Source of the DNA: Conexibacter sp.
Lineage (GTDB): Bacteria; Actinomycetota; Thermoleophilia; Solirubrobacterales; Solirubrobacteraceae
Assembly (NCBI GenBank): GCA_025964215.1
Contig: JAOPZG010000505.1
Location: 1-8,772, forward strand
DNA: 8,772 bases
Reading direction: 5' to 3'
Of the stretch, positions 1-7,218 are shown in pieces; position 1 is the stretch's first letter; every line of letters starts with the position of its first letter. Below the pieces are notes generated by a model. That model saw only the letters and a list, made by a program, of their open reading frames with translations, ran no database searches and was not told where the DNA came from. A program made the translations under genes and the position numbers.

Positions 1-367
1 CGGCCGCCTGCTCGAGGAGCATCCGGCGACGACCGACGGCCTCGCGCGCAGCGAGCGCCAGGTCCTCGCCGCGCTGGCCGAGGGCCCGCTGCCGCCCGCC
101 GCGCTCTTCACCGCCGCTACCGCGCCCGAGGCCCGGCCCTACCTCGGCGACGCGACGCTGTGGTGGCGTGCCAGCCGCCTGACACCGTTGTTGGAGCGCA
201 CCGAGCACGGCGCCTTCGCGCTGACCGACGACGGCGCGCGCGTGCTCGCCGGCGAGGCCGACGCGACCGATCTGCTCGCCCCGCTCGACCGCTGGGTCGG
301 CGGCGTCCACCACGCCGGCGCGCCCGCCGTGCGCTGGGACCCCGCGGCGCGCCGCCTGCGCGTCTAG
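1..367 (+). CDS. DUF1835/DUF3658-like protein, C-terminal fragment
   Basis: The gene enters from the left edge. The reading frame beginning at base 2 is open for 121 codons and ends at TAG 365-367. The visible protein starts GRLLEEHPATTDGL and contains ARSERQVLAAL, then YLGDATLWWRASRL, then LTDDGARVLAGEAD, and ends with DRWVGGVHHAG and a final RWDPAARRLRV. This order (TxDGLxRxERQ, a GDxxxW block, a winged-helix-like 'LTxxGxxVLAGEAD' and 'DRWxGGVH') matches from memory the C-terminal third of actinobacterial DUF1835 domain-containing proteins, which are about 300 residues long and of unknown function. The N-terminal domain lies outside the window, so start, full length and operon membership upstream cannot be judged. 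A small membrane-protein gene starts 21 bases after the stop. The family call is by recalled motif similarity only. No biochemical role is assigned. Confidence 0.72.
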   Translation, partial: GRLLEEHPATTDGLARSERQVLAALAEGPLPPAALFTAATAPEARPYLGDATLWWRASRLTPLLERTEHGAFALTDDGARVLAGEADATDLLAPLDRWVGGVHHAGAPAVRWDPAARRLRV

Positions 368-388
368 GGCGATAGGATCCGCGCAGCC

Positions 389-553
389 ATGGGACTCGTG
401 TACTCCATCGTCGCCTCGCTCTGCCTCTGGATCGTCCTCTGGGCGCTCGGAGCCAAGGCCCTGGACAGCTTCCTGCTGGCCGCGCTCCTGATCGTCATCG
501 CGGTGACGGTCCAGATGCTGCAGAAGTACAACCCCGCCAAGCGCCAGCGCTAG
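389..553 (+). CDS. small two-helix membrane protein, 54 aa, unknown function
   Basis: ATG 389-391 opens a 54-codon frame ending at TAG 551-553. The product begins MGLVYSIVASLCLWIVLWAL and is almost wholly hydrophobic. It has a first helix at about residues 3-21, a short turn with AKALDS at about 22-27, a second helix at about 28-44 (FLLAALLIVIAVTV), and a basic tail ending KYNPAKRQR. The tail should lie in the cytoplasm by the positive-inside rule. No catalytic motif or named family is recognised. It looks like the many short helical-hairpin proteins of bacterial genomes. The Shine-Dalgarno is weak (AGG at 374-376, 12 bases before the ATG). It sits 21 bases downstream of the DUF1835-like gene on the same strand, so read-through expression is plausible. 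The coherent hydrophobic pattern and G/C third positions favour a real gene, but it is too short for certainty. Confidence 0.6.
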   Translation: MGLVYSIVASLCLWIVLWALGAKALDSFLLAALLIVIAVTVQMLQKYNPAKRQR

Positions 554-656
554 CGGCGCCGCAGGTCCCGCAGTCCCGACGCCCGCGCCGCCCGCCGGGT
601 GTGCGATGACGCCATCTCCCAGGGCCTTTTCGCGACGCGCTGTGGCACCCGAACAG

Positions 657-699
657 TGGTCAACCCACATTTCCACGTTGTGGTGTGGAGGGGTGACCA
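657..699. promoter_or_regulatory. 43-bp imperfect inverted repeat upstream of livK (candidate operator)
   Basis: The outer arms are TGGTCA (657-662) and TGACCA (694-699). The inner arms are CCACA (665-669) with TGTGG (684-688), and CCAC (673-676) with GTGG (680-683). A TTT bulge lies at 670-672 and a GTT centre at 677-679. AC (663-664) faces AGGGG (689-693) unpaired. In all 15 complementary pairs are visible. The element ends one base before a candidate -35 box, which is the usual place for an operator or activator site. If it lies upstream of the transcription start it acts as DNA, not as an RNA hairpin. The symmetry is directly seen; the regulatory role is inferred and the regulator is unknown. 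Confidence 0.5.
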
Positions 700-729
700 T
701 TGCGCGCCGTCCCTACGCCTGTTTAGACT
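700..729 (+). promoter_or_regulatory. candidate sigma-70-type promoter for livK
   Basis: A TTGCGC hexamer at 700-705 could serve as -35 (only the TTG matches consensus), followed by an 18-base spacer and TAGACT at 724-729 as -10 (four of six to TATAAT). Transcription would then start near 736, leaving a leader of about 34 bases that includes the Shine-Dalgarno. The match is modest, as is common in GC-rich actinobacteria. Position between the inverted repeat and the RBS supports it. Confidence 0.4.
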
Positions 730-755
730 CGCGCTCTCTCCGTATTCGATCCCTT

Positions 756-764
756 GAGGAGGGG
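756..764 (+). promoter_or_regulatory. strong RBS fixing the TTG start of livK
   Basis: GAGGAGGGG at 756-764 lies five bases before TTG 770-772. Nothing comparable precedes the later in-frame GTG at 785, and the TTG start adds the basic residues of the signal-peptide n-region. The TTG start is therefore well supported. Confidence 0.8.
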
Positions 765-769
765 ACACG

Positions 770-2032
770 TTGCGCGTACGTCATGTGGCAGCTTTGAGCT
801 GCCTGCTGGCCGCGTCGTCGTTCGGACTTGCCGCTTGCGGCAGCGACAACAACGACAGCGGCAGTAGTGGAACGAGCACGAGCGCGAGCTCGGGCTCCAA
901 GAGCCTGACCATCTACTCCAGCCTCCCGCTGCAGGGCGACTCGCGAGCGCAGTCGCTCTCGGTCGTCAACGGCGAGAAGCTGGCGCTGGAGAGCCAGGGG
1001 AACAAGATCGGCAACTACGCGATCAAGTACGTCAGCCTGGACGACTCGACGGCTGCGGCCGGCAAGTGGGATCCGGGCGCCACGTCGGGCGATGCCCGCA
1101 AGGCGGCCCAGGACAAGTCGACCATCGGCTACCTGGGTGAGTTCAACTCGGGCGCGTCGGCGATCTCGATCCCGATCCTGAACGAGGCGAACATCCTGCA
1201 GGTCTCGCCGTCGAACACCGCGACGGGCCTGACCCGCTCGCTCGGTGCCGACAAGGGCGAGCCGGACAAGTACTACCCGTCCGGCAAGCGCACCTACGGG
1301 CGCGTCGTCCCGGCCGACCACATCCAGGGCGCGGCTCAGGTCAGCTACCAGAAGGACAACGGCTGCACCAAGAGCTACCTCCTGAACGACAAGGAGGTCT
1401 ACGGCTCCGGTCTCGCGAAGAACGTCGTCGCGGCCGCCAAGACGCAGGGCCTGACGATCGTCGGCAACACCGGCATCGACCCGAAGGCCGCCAACTACCG
1501 CTCGGTCGCCACGACCATCAAGGCGACGGGCGCCGACTGCGTGTTCTTCGGTGGCATCACGGACAACAACGCGGTCCAGCTGTTCAAGGACCTCCACGCC
1601 GCGATGCCGACGGCGAAGCTGTTCGGTCCTGACGGCGTGGCCGAGACGGCGTTCACGTCGAAGCTCGGCTCGTCGGTCGAGAAGGTCACGTACATCACGA
1701 ACCCGACGCTCGACCCGAAGCTCTACCCGGCCTCCGGCCAGGAGTTCTTCAAGAAGTACAAGGCGAAGTACGGCGCCGACCCCGAGGCGTACGCGATCTA
1801 TGGCTACGAGGCCATGGGCGTGCTGCTCGAGGCCATCAAGAACGCCGGCGCCAAGGGCAACGACCGCCAGGCGGTCATCGACGCCTTCTTCAAGATTAAG
1901 AACCGCGAGTCTGTGATCGGCACCTACTCGATCGACGAGAACGGCGTCACGACGCTGTCCGTCTACGGCGGAGATCGCGTGGTCGACGGCAAGCTGGTGT
2001 TCGACAAGGTCATCAAGGCCCAGACCAGCTGA
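770..2032 (+). CDS. livK: branched-chain amino acid-type ABC transporter substrate-binding lipoprotein
   Basis: Extracytoplasmic receptor of a HAAT-family ABC importer. It binds a branched-chain or other hydrophobic amino acid and delivers it to LivH/LivM. The 420-residue protein has a lipoprotein signal peptide: basic start (R2, R4, H5), hydrophobic core at about 6-19, and lipobox LAAC at 20-23 with Cys23 as the lipidated residue. A Ser/Gly/Thr/Asn-rich tether at about 24-44 follows. The periplasmic-binding type I fold (Peripla_BP_6) runs from about 46 to 415. It opens with IYSSLPLQGDSRAQSLSVVNG, and includes YLGEFNSGAS (121-130), ILQVSPSNTATGLT (142-155, the ligand-contacting Ser/Thr loop in LivK/LivJ), a KEVYGSG block (208-214) and FGPDGVAE (285-292, equivalent to GPEGV in E. 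coli LivK, with Asp in place of Glu). TTG start with a strong RBS. First gene of the liv operon, followed by a GC hairpin before livH. Exact ligand cannot be read from sequence; amides or aromatic acids are alternatives. Confidence 0.93.
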   Translation: MRVRHVAALSCLLAASSFGLAACGSDNNDSGSSGTSTSASSGSKSLTIYSSLPLQGDSRAQSLSVVNGEKLALESQGNKIGNYAIKYVSLDDSTAAAGKWDPGATSGDARKAAQDKSTIGYLGEFNSGASAISIPILNEANILQVSPSNTATGLTRSLGADKGEPDKYYPSGKRTYGRVVPADHIQGAAQVSYQKDNGCTKSYLLNDKEVYGSGLAKNVVAAAKTQGLTIVGNTGIDPKAANYRSVATTIKATGADCVFFGGITDNNAVQLFKDLHAAMPTAKLFGPDGVAETAFTSKLGSSVEKVTYITNPTLDPKLYPASGQEFFKKYKAKYGADPEAYAIYGYEAMGVLLEAIKNAGAKGNDRQAVIDAFFKIKNRESVIGTYSIDENGVTTLSVYGGDRVVDGKLVFDKVIKAQTS

Positions 2033-2047
2033 CCCACCTCGTGATCT

Positions 2048-2076
2048 GCCGGCCGGGGCCTCGCGCCCCGGCCGGC
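2048..2076 (+). terminator. perfect 12-bp GC hairpin between livK and livH
   Basis: GCCGGCCGGGGC (2048-2059) and GCCCCGGCCGGC (2065-2076) are exact reverse complements around a five-base loop CTCGC. The hairpin begins 15 bases after the livK stop. It is followed by GGTCCGTGG rather than a run of T, so it is not a canonical intrinsic terminator. Next comes the livH RBS AAAGGA at 2095-2100. Such intercistronic stems between a binding-protein gene and its permease genes commonly act as partial terminators or as 3' protective structures that raise binding-protein mRNA over permease mRNA. That role is inferred here. Confidence 0.65.
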
Positions 2077-2104
2077 GGTCCGTGGTACCCGGCCAAAGGA
2101 TCCA

Positions 2105-3163
2105 ATGGAAGCCGCATCCATCACCGAGACGGCGTCGGCGGGACCGCCCGCGCGCAAGCTCTCTGATGTCGTCAACGCCTACGCCTTGCCGCTGCTGCTC
2201 GTGCTGGCGCTCGTCGCCCAGTTCGCGCACTCGCCCCACGACACCCTCGACGACGTCAAGACGGGGCTCTCCAACGGGACCATCTGGGCGCTGATCGCGC
2301 TCGGGTACACGCTGGTCTACGGCATCGTCGAGCTCATCAACTTCGCCCATGGCGAGGTGTTCATGATCGGCTCGTTCGTGTCGGTCTCGCTCTGGGCCAC
2401 CTTCGGCGTGGACGAGGGCACCGCGATGCCGCTGATGATCGGCTCGATCATCGTCGTGCTCGCCCTCGCGATGCTCGCCAGCGGCACGCTCAACGTCCTG
2501 ATCGAGCGCGTGGCCTACCGGCCGCTGCGCAACGCGCCCAAGCTGGCGCCGCTGATCACGGCCATCGGGATGAGCTTCATCCTGCAGAACGTCGGCCTGC
2601 TGTGGAGGCCGACGCCCGACAGCGCGCCCGACCTGATCGGCTCGCAGAAGGACTACTTCACCATCTTCAACGTCGGGATCGAGCACTCCGACGTCTTCGC
2701 CGTCGTCGTGACGGTCCCGCTGCTCATCGCGCTGCTCTGGTTCGTCGGCTCCACGCGCTACGGCAAGGCCATGCGCGCGACCGCCCAGGACCCGGACGCG
2801 GCCCGCCTGATGGGCATCGACGTCGACCGCACGATCCAGCTCACGTTCCTGCTCGGCGGCCTGATGGCCGGCGCGGCCGGGCTGATCTACGCGCTCTACA
2901 ACGGCACGATCCGCTTCAACCAGGGCTTCACGGCCGGCCTGATCGCGTTCACCGCGGCGGTCATGGGCGGCATCGGCAACCTCAAGGGCGCCGTCATCGG
3001 CGGCCTGATCATCGGCGTGATCCAGGCGATCTCGGACTCCGGGGACTACCTCGGGCTCCCGCTCGGCCCGCAGTGGACGCCCGCCGTCGTGTTCGGCGTC
3101 CTGATCATGGTCATGGTCTTCCGACCCCAAGGCCTCTTCGGCGAGGAGACGCGAGAGGGATGA
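2105..3163 (+). CDS. livH: branched-chain amino acid-type ABC transporter permease LivH
   Basis: One of the two membrane subunits forming the translocation path of the importer. The protein has 352 residues, somewhat longer than the usual ~300 because of a hydrophilic N-terminal extension (about residues 1-24) before the first helix. Family landmarks in order: NGTIWALIALGYTLVYG (57-73) running into INFAHGEVFMIGSF (78-91), the classic LivH signature; LIERVAYRPLR (132-142); MRATAQDPDAARLMGIDV (223-240), the cytoplasmic coupling-loop region that contacts the ATPases; AAVMGGIGNLKGAVIGG (284-300); and the terminal VFRPQGLFGEE (338-348). Hydrophobic segments consistent with eight or so helices lie between these. 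ATG 2105 is preceded by AAAGGA (2095-2100) at four bases. The stop TGA 3161-3163 overlaps the livM start (ATGA), indicating translational coupling. Confidence 0.93.
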   Translation: MEAASITETASAGPPARKLSDVVNAYALPLLLVLALVAQFAHSPHDTLDDVKTGLSNGTIWALIALGYTLVYGIVELINFAHGEVFMIGSFVSVSLWATFGVDEGTAMPLMIGSIIVVLALAMLASGTLNVLIERVAYRPLRNAPKLAPLITAIGMSFILQNVGLLWRPTPDSAPDLIGSQKDYFTIFNVGIEHSDVFAVVVTVPLLIALLWFVGSTRYGKAMRATAQDPDAARLMGIDVDRTIQLTFLLGGLMAGAAGLIYALYNGTIRFNQGFTAGLIAFTAAVMGGIGNLKGAVIGGLIIGVIQAISDSGDYLGLPLGPQWTPAVVFGVLIMVMVFRPQGLFGEETREG

Positions 3164-4383
3164 GCAGCATGCTCGCCACCGCCCGCACGCGGTTCGACTC
3201 CCTGACCGCGACGCTGCCGCCGCCGCTCTGGATGCTCGGCGGCCTGATCCTGGCGATCCTGTTCCCGTACATCGCGGGGACGGGCTCGCTGCTGGACGCC
3301 TCGATCCAGACGCTGGCCTACGTGATCATGGCCCTGGGCCTGAACATCGTGGTCGGCTTCGCCGGCCTGCTCGACCTCGGCTACGTGGCGTTCTACGCCA
3401 TCGGCGCGTTCGTGATCGGCTGGTTCGGCTCCCAGCAGTTCCCGGACATCAACGGGGGCAAGGGCATCCACATCCTCTCGAGCGACCGCGCGACGTTCCA
3501 GCTGAAGCTGAACGGCACGCACGCCGAGATCCCGGGCATCCACATCAACTTCTTCATCGTGATCTTCATCGCGATGGCGATCACGGCGGTGTGGGGCATC
3601 CTGCTCGGCGCCCCGACGCTGCGGCTGCGCGGCGACTACCTCGCGATCGTGACGCTCGCCTTCGGCGAGATCGTGCCGCGCATCTTCGAGAACTCGACGA
3701 GCGGCCTGTTCGGCATCGGCACGACCGACTTCTCCAACGGCCGCCAGGGCATCACGCCGGTCGACACCATCAACCTGCCGTGGTCCAAGGACCTGGTCTA
3801 CTCGGACCTCAACCTGAAACCCGCGTACTGGGTGGCGCTCGGCATGGTCGTGTTCACGATCTTCGTGAACCGGCGGCTGCGCGACTCGCGCCTCGGGCGG
3901 GCGTGGATCGCCGTCCGCGAGGACGAGGTCGCGGCCGCGTCGATGGGCGTCAACCTGGTCCGGACCAAGTTGTGGGCCTACGCGATCGGCGCCGCGTTCG
4001 GCGGCTTCGCCGGCGCGTTCCTCGGCTCCTACAACAACACCGTGAACGTCGACCAGTTCGAGTTCGGGTTCTCCGTCTTCGTGCTCTCGATGATCATCAT
4101 CGGCGGCATGGGCAACATCTGGGGCGTGATCGTCGGGGCCGTCGCGCTCTCGATGCTCAACCGCTACGGGCTCCCAGAGCTCAACCAGCTCCCGATCGGC
4201 TTCGACCCGACCTCCGTCTCCTACGGCGTGTTCGGCTTCTTCCTGTTGATCATGATGGTGCTCCGCCCCGAGGGCCTCCTTCCATCCGGCCGGCGAAAGC
4301 TCGAGCTGCACGAAGGGGAGACCGAGGGCGAGGACGCCGCGGTGGTCGGCGACATGTCGCAGATGTACGAGGTGCGTCAGTGA
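3160..4383 (+). CDS. livM: branched-chain amino acid-type ABC transporter permease LivM
   Basis: Second channel subunit of the importer, 407 residues from ATG 3160, which overlaps the livH stop as ATGA. A second in-frame ATG at 3169 has GAGAGGG (3153-3159) nine bases upstream and is a reasonable alternative start. The open frame extends far upstream inside livH, but that part is a shadow. Landmarks: LAYVIMALGLNIVVGFAGLLDLG (52-74, the LivM signature, shown in part), APTLRLRGDYLAIVTLAFGE (151-170), the coupling region LRDSRLGRAWIAVREDEVAA (240-259) continuing to SMGVNLVRTK, GGMGNIWGVIVGA (315-327) and VLRPEGLLPSGRR (367-379). Between two early helices lies a polar loop of about 40 residues (90-130, with INGGKGIHILSSDR and KLNGTHAEIPGIHIN). 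The acidic C-terminal tail (380-407) runs past the usual end. Loop and tail are longer than in E. coli LivM as I recall it. Confidence 0.93.
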   Translation: MSSMLATARTRFDSLTATLPPPLWMLGGLILAILFPYIAGTGSLLDASIQTLAYVIMALGLNIVVGFAGLLDLGYVAFYAIGAFVIGWFGSQQFPDINGGKGIHILSSDRATFQLKLNGTHAEIPGIHINFFIVIFIAMAITAVWGILLGAPTLRLRGDYLAIVTLAFGEIVPRIFENSTSGLFGIGTTDFSNGRQGITPVDTINLPWSKDLVYSDLNLKPAYWVALGMVVFTIFVNRRLRDSRLGRAWIAVREDEVAAASMGVNLVRTKLWAYAIGAAFGGFAGAFLGSYNNTVNVDQFEFGFSVFVLSMIIIGGMGNIWGVIVGAVALSMLNRYGLPELNQLPIGFDPTSVSYGVFGFFLLIMMVLRPEGLLPSGRRKLELHEGETEGEDAAVVGDMSQMYEVRQ

Positions 4384-5197
4384 GCGAGATGGGCGAGACC
4401 ACCACGAACCTCGACGGCAACACCGTCGATCACTCCGGGCCGCCGGTCCTCGACGCGACGGGGGTCTCGAAGGTCTTCGGCGGCCTCGTCGCCGTCAACG
4501 ACGTGAACTTCGTCGTCCCGCGCAAGTCCATCGTGTCGCTGATCGGGCCCAACGGGGCGGGGAAGACCACGTTCTTCAACTGCCTCACCGGGCTCTACCG
4601 GCCGACGACGGGCCGCGTGATCTTCGAGGGCAAGGACATCACCGCCAAGCGCGCGGACATCGTCACCGCGGCCGGCGTGGCGCGGACGTTCCAGAACATC
4701 AAGCTGTTCAAGACGATGACGGCGACCGAGAACGTCCAGGTCGGCATGCACCCGCGGCTGCGCTCGCGCGTCACGGGCATGGTCCTGCGCACGCCGTTCG
4801 TGCGGCGCGAGGAGAAGGCGGCGAAGGAGCGGGCGCGCGAGCTGCTCGACTTCGTCGGGCTCAAGCGCAAGGACGAGCTCGCGATGAACCTTCCGTACGG
4901 CGACCAGCGCCGCCTGGAGATCGCGCGAGCGCTCGCCTCCGAGCCCAAGCTGCTGCTGCTCGACGAGCCGACGGCGGGCATGAACGCCGCCGAGTCCGAG
5001 GAGCTGCGCCGCCTGATGGACCGGCTGCGCACCGAGCAGGACATGTCGATCCTGCTCATCGAGCACGACATGAAGGTCGTCATGAACGTCTCCGACCACA
5101 TCACCGTCCTCGACCACGGCGAGAAGATCGCCGAGGGCTCGCCGCAGGAGGTTCGCCAGAACCCCAAGGTGATCGAGGCCTACCTCGGGAGCCAGGC

Positions 5198-5201
<4 letters not shown>
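4380..5201 (+). CDS. livG: branched-chain amino acid-type ABC transporter ATP-binding protein LivG
   Basis: One of the two cytoplasmic ATPases that power the importer. I choose GTG 4380, which overlaps the livM stop as GTGA and has GAGG (4369-4372) seven bases upstream. This gives 273 residues. ATG 4389, three codons later, is the alternative. The open frame further upstream lies inside livM and is a shadow. Domains: a polar N-terminal extension (1-22), Walker A GPNGAGKTT (56-64), Q-loop in ARTFQNIKLFKTMTATENV, the LivG-type signature LPYGDQRRLEIARAL (the C-loop reads YGDQR instead of LSGGQ, normal for LivG), Walker B LLLLDEPTAGMN and the H-switch histidine in LLIEHDM. It ends KVIEAYLGSQA, the typical LivG/LivF tail. 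The stop TGA 5199-5201 overlaps the livF start. Confidence 0.94.
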
Positions 5202-5968
<767 letters not shown>

Positions 5969-5975
5969 TCTGCCA

Positions 5976-6248
5976 ATGACCGCTTCGCTCGTCCTCGCCG
6001 CCATCGGCTCCAAGGCCTTCTGGCTGCTCTACGTCTGGCTCGGCTCGGCGTGGATCGCCAGCTCGCTGTCGAACCGCAAGGGCTACGGCGAGAAGTGGGG
6101 GCTCGGCACCGGGCTCCTGCTCAGCGCCGTCGGCGTCCTGATCTGGCTCGTCATCCCGGCCAAGGCCACCTCGATCGCCTCCCAGCGCAAGGCGCGCAAG
6201 GAGCACGACGAGGCCGAGGCGGCCGCGCCGCCGGCTCCGCCGGCCTGA
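5976..6248 (+). CDS. small membrane protein, 90 aa, likely last cistron of the liv operon
   Basis: ATG 5976 lies seven bases after the livF stop and opens a 90-codon frame ending at TGA 6246-6248. The product has a first hydrophobic segment at about 4-28 (LVLAAIGSKAFWLLYVWLG and onward), a short basic/polar turn LSNRKGYGEKWGL (31-43), a second hydrophobic segment at about 44-62 (GTGLLLSAVGVLIWLVIP), then a charged tail (QRKARKEHDEAEAA) and an Ala/Pro end. By the positive-inside rule the turn and tail conflict unless the first segment re-enters, so topology is uncertain. No strong RBS is visible (GGGA at 5960-5963 only), suggesting translation coupled to livF. No named family is recognised. 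The KGxGxxWGLGxG..LxxxGxxIWLxxP pattern loosely resembles short phage-shock or DUF-type helical-hairpin proteins. Position suggests, but does not prove, a link to the transporter. It ends 22 bases from the convergent SDR gene. Confidence 0.78.
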   Translation: MTASLVLAAIGSKAFWLLYVWLGSAWIASSLSNRKGYGEKWGLGTGLLLSAVGVLIWLVIPAKATSIASQRKARKEHDEAEAAAPPAPPA

Positions 6249-6270
6249 GGCACCCGGGCCGCGGCGCGCG

Positions 6271-7185
6271 CTACTTCAGCGCGTCGGCCAGCGCGGCGTC
6301 GAGATCGGCGTGCGCGAAGGCGAAGCCGCCGGCCAGCGGGCGCTCGGGCACGGCGCGCTGGCCCTCGGTGACGATCTCGGCCATGTCGCCGTAGAGCAGC
6401 TTGATGGCGAACGCCGGGACCGGCGCGATCGCGGGCCGGTGCAGGGCGCGGCCGAGCGCCTTGCTGAACGCCTTGTTGGTGACGGGCTCGGGCGCCGAGC
6501 CGTTGTAGGCCCCGCTCCACGACGCGTCGGTGACGGCGTGGAGGTAGAGGCCGACGAGGTCGTCGACGTGGATCCACGGCAGGTACTGCTCGCCGCCGGC
6601 GACCGGGCCGCCGACGCCGAGCTTGAACGGCGGCAGCATCGTCTTCAGCGCGCCGCCGCCGGCGTCCAGGACGACGCCGGTGCGGATCTTCACGACGCGC
6701 AGGCCGAGCTCTGCCGCGGCGTCGGCCTCGCGCTCCCACGCGACGCAGACGCCGGCGAGGAAGTCGTCGCCCGCGGGTGTCGACTCGGGCACGGCCTCGT
6801 CGCCGTGCTTGCCGTAGTAGCCCACGGCGGAGGAGGAGACGAGGACTCGGACCCCGCCCGCCCCTTCCGCGCCCACGGCGCGCAGCCCCGCGACGAGGTT
6901 GCGGGTGCCGGTCTCGCGGCTCTCGAGGATCGCGTGCTTGACGTCGTCGCTCCAGCGCTGGGCGACGGGCTCGCCGGCGAGGTGGACGACGGCGTCGCGG
7001 CCGCGCAGCGCCTCGGCGGGCGCCGGGCCGGCGAGCGGGTTCCACGCGACCGCCTCGACGCCGAGCAGGGCCTGCGCCTTCTCGGGCGAGCGCGACAGCA
7101 CGGTGACGGTGTCTCCGTGGTCGCGCAGCGCGCGGACGAGCTTGGTGCCGATCAGGCCGGTGGCGCCGGTGAGGGTGACGTTCAT
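6271..7185 (-). CDS. TIGR01777-family atypical SDR (NAD(P)-binding epimerase-like)
   Basis: A 304-residue member of the SDR_a8/TIGR01777 family (relatives of E. coli YfcH and of plant and cyanobacterial SulA-like proteins). Family features seen: the N-terminal dinucleotide motif GATGLIG (7-13), DAVVHLAGEPVAQRWSDDVK (64-83), ILESRETGTRNLV (86-98), SSSAVGYYGKHGDE (117-130), RTGVVLD (168-174), LPWIHVDDLVGLYLHAV (202-218) and GAYNGSAPEPVTNKAFSKAL (225-244). The C-terminal domain (about 245-304, DUF1731-like) includes AFAIKLLYGDMAEIV. No classical YxxxK pair is evident where ordinary SDRs have it: the stretch reads CVAWEREAD (147-155). That is usual for this subfamily, whose substrate is unknown. 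The ATG at 7185 has only a distant GAGGGG (7201-7206, minus strand) 15 bases upstream. It sits 33 bases downstream of the malic enzyme gene and is probably co-transcribed with it. It converges with the liv operon. Confidence 0.9.
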   Translation of the reverse strand: MNVTLTGATGLIGTKLVRALRDHGDTVTVLSRSPEKAQALLGVEAVAWNPLAGPAPAEALRGRDAVVHLAGEPVAQRWSDDVKHAILESRETGTRNLVAGLRAVGAEGAGGVRVLVSSSAVGYYGKHGDEAVPESTPAGDDFLAGVCVAWEREADAAAELGLRVVKIRTGVVLDAGGGALKTMLPPFKLGVGGPVAGGEQYLPWIHVDDLVGLYLHAVTDASWSGAYNGSAPEPVTNKAFSKALGRALHRPAIAPVPAFAIKLLYGDMAEIVTEGQRAVPERPLAGGFAFAHADLDAALADALK

Positions 7186-7218
7186 CGTCTGGTCTACGTA
7201 CCCCTCAAGGCGCCAGGA

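Larger units (their letters stand above)
554..769. other. non-coding region upstream of liv operon
   Basis: About 216 bases with no convincing gene on either strand. The left part (554-650) is plain GC-rich sequence. It has a 10-bp palindrome GCGGCGCCGC at 553-562 just at the end of the preceding gene, but no U-tract, so no clear terminator. From about 655 the composition drops in GC and the sequence carries an inverted repeat (657-699), a candidate promoter (700-729) and a strong ribosome-binding site (756-764). The short minus-strand frame crossing this stretch has no recognisable domain. Confidence 0.7.

Noticed and set aside
713..3130. 805-codon open frame on the minus strand opposite livK and livH
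   Set aside because: Composition is dominated by Arg, Asp, Val, Ala and Gly with no recognisable domain, as expected for the complement of G/C-third-position codons. The plus strand carries clear family motifs throughout.
2602..3159. Upstream extension of the livM frame inside livH
   Set aside because: The translated extension is Arg-rich nonsense. LivM homology begins right after ATG 3160, which forms the ATGA overlap.
3591..4379. Upstream extension of the livG frame inside livM
   Set aside because: Arg/Ala-rich out-of-frame translation of livM. The GTG at 4380 with GAGG seven bases upstream gives a normal LivG.
6230..6270. Possible bidirectional terminator between the convergent small ORF and SDR genes (GCCGGC-TCC-GCCGGC at 6230-6244)
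   Set aside because: The stem is only six self-palindromic GC pairs, lies inside the coding end of the 90-aa gene and has no T-run on either side. Such stems occur by chance in this composition.
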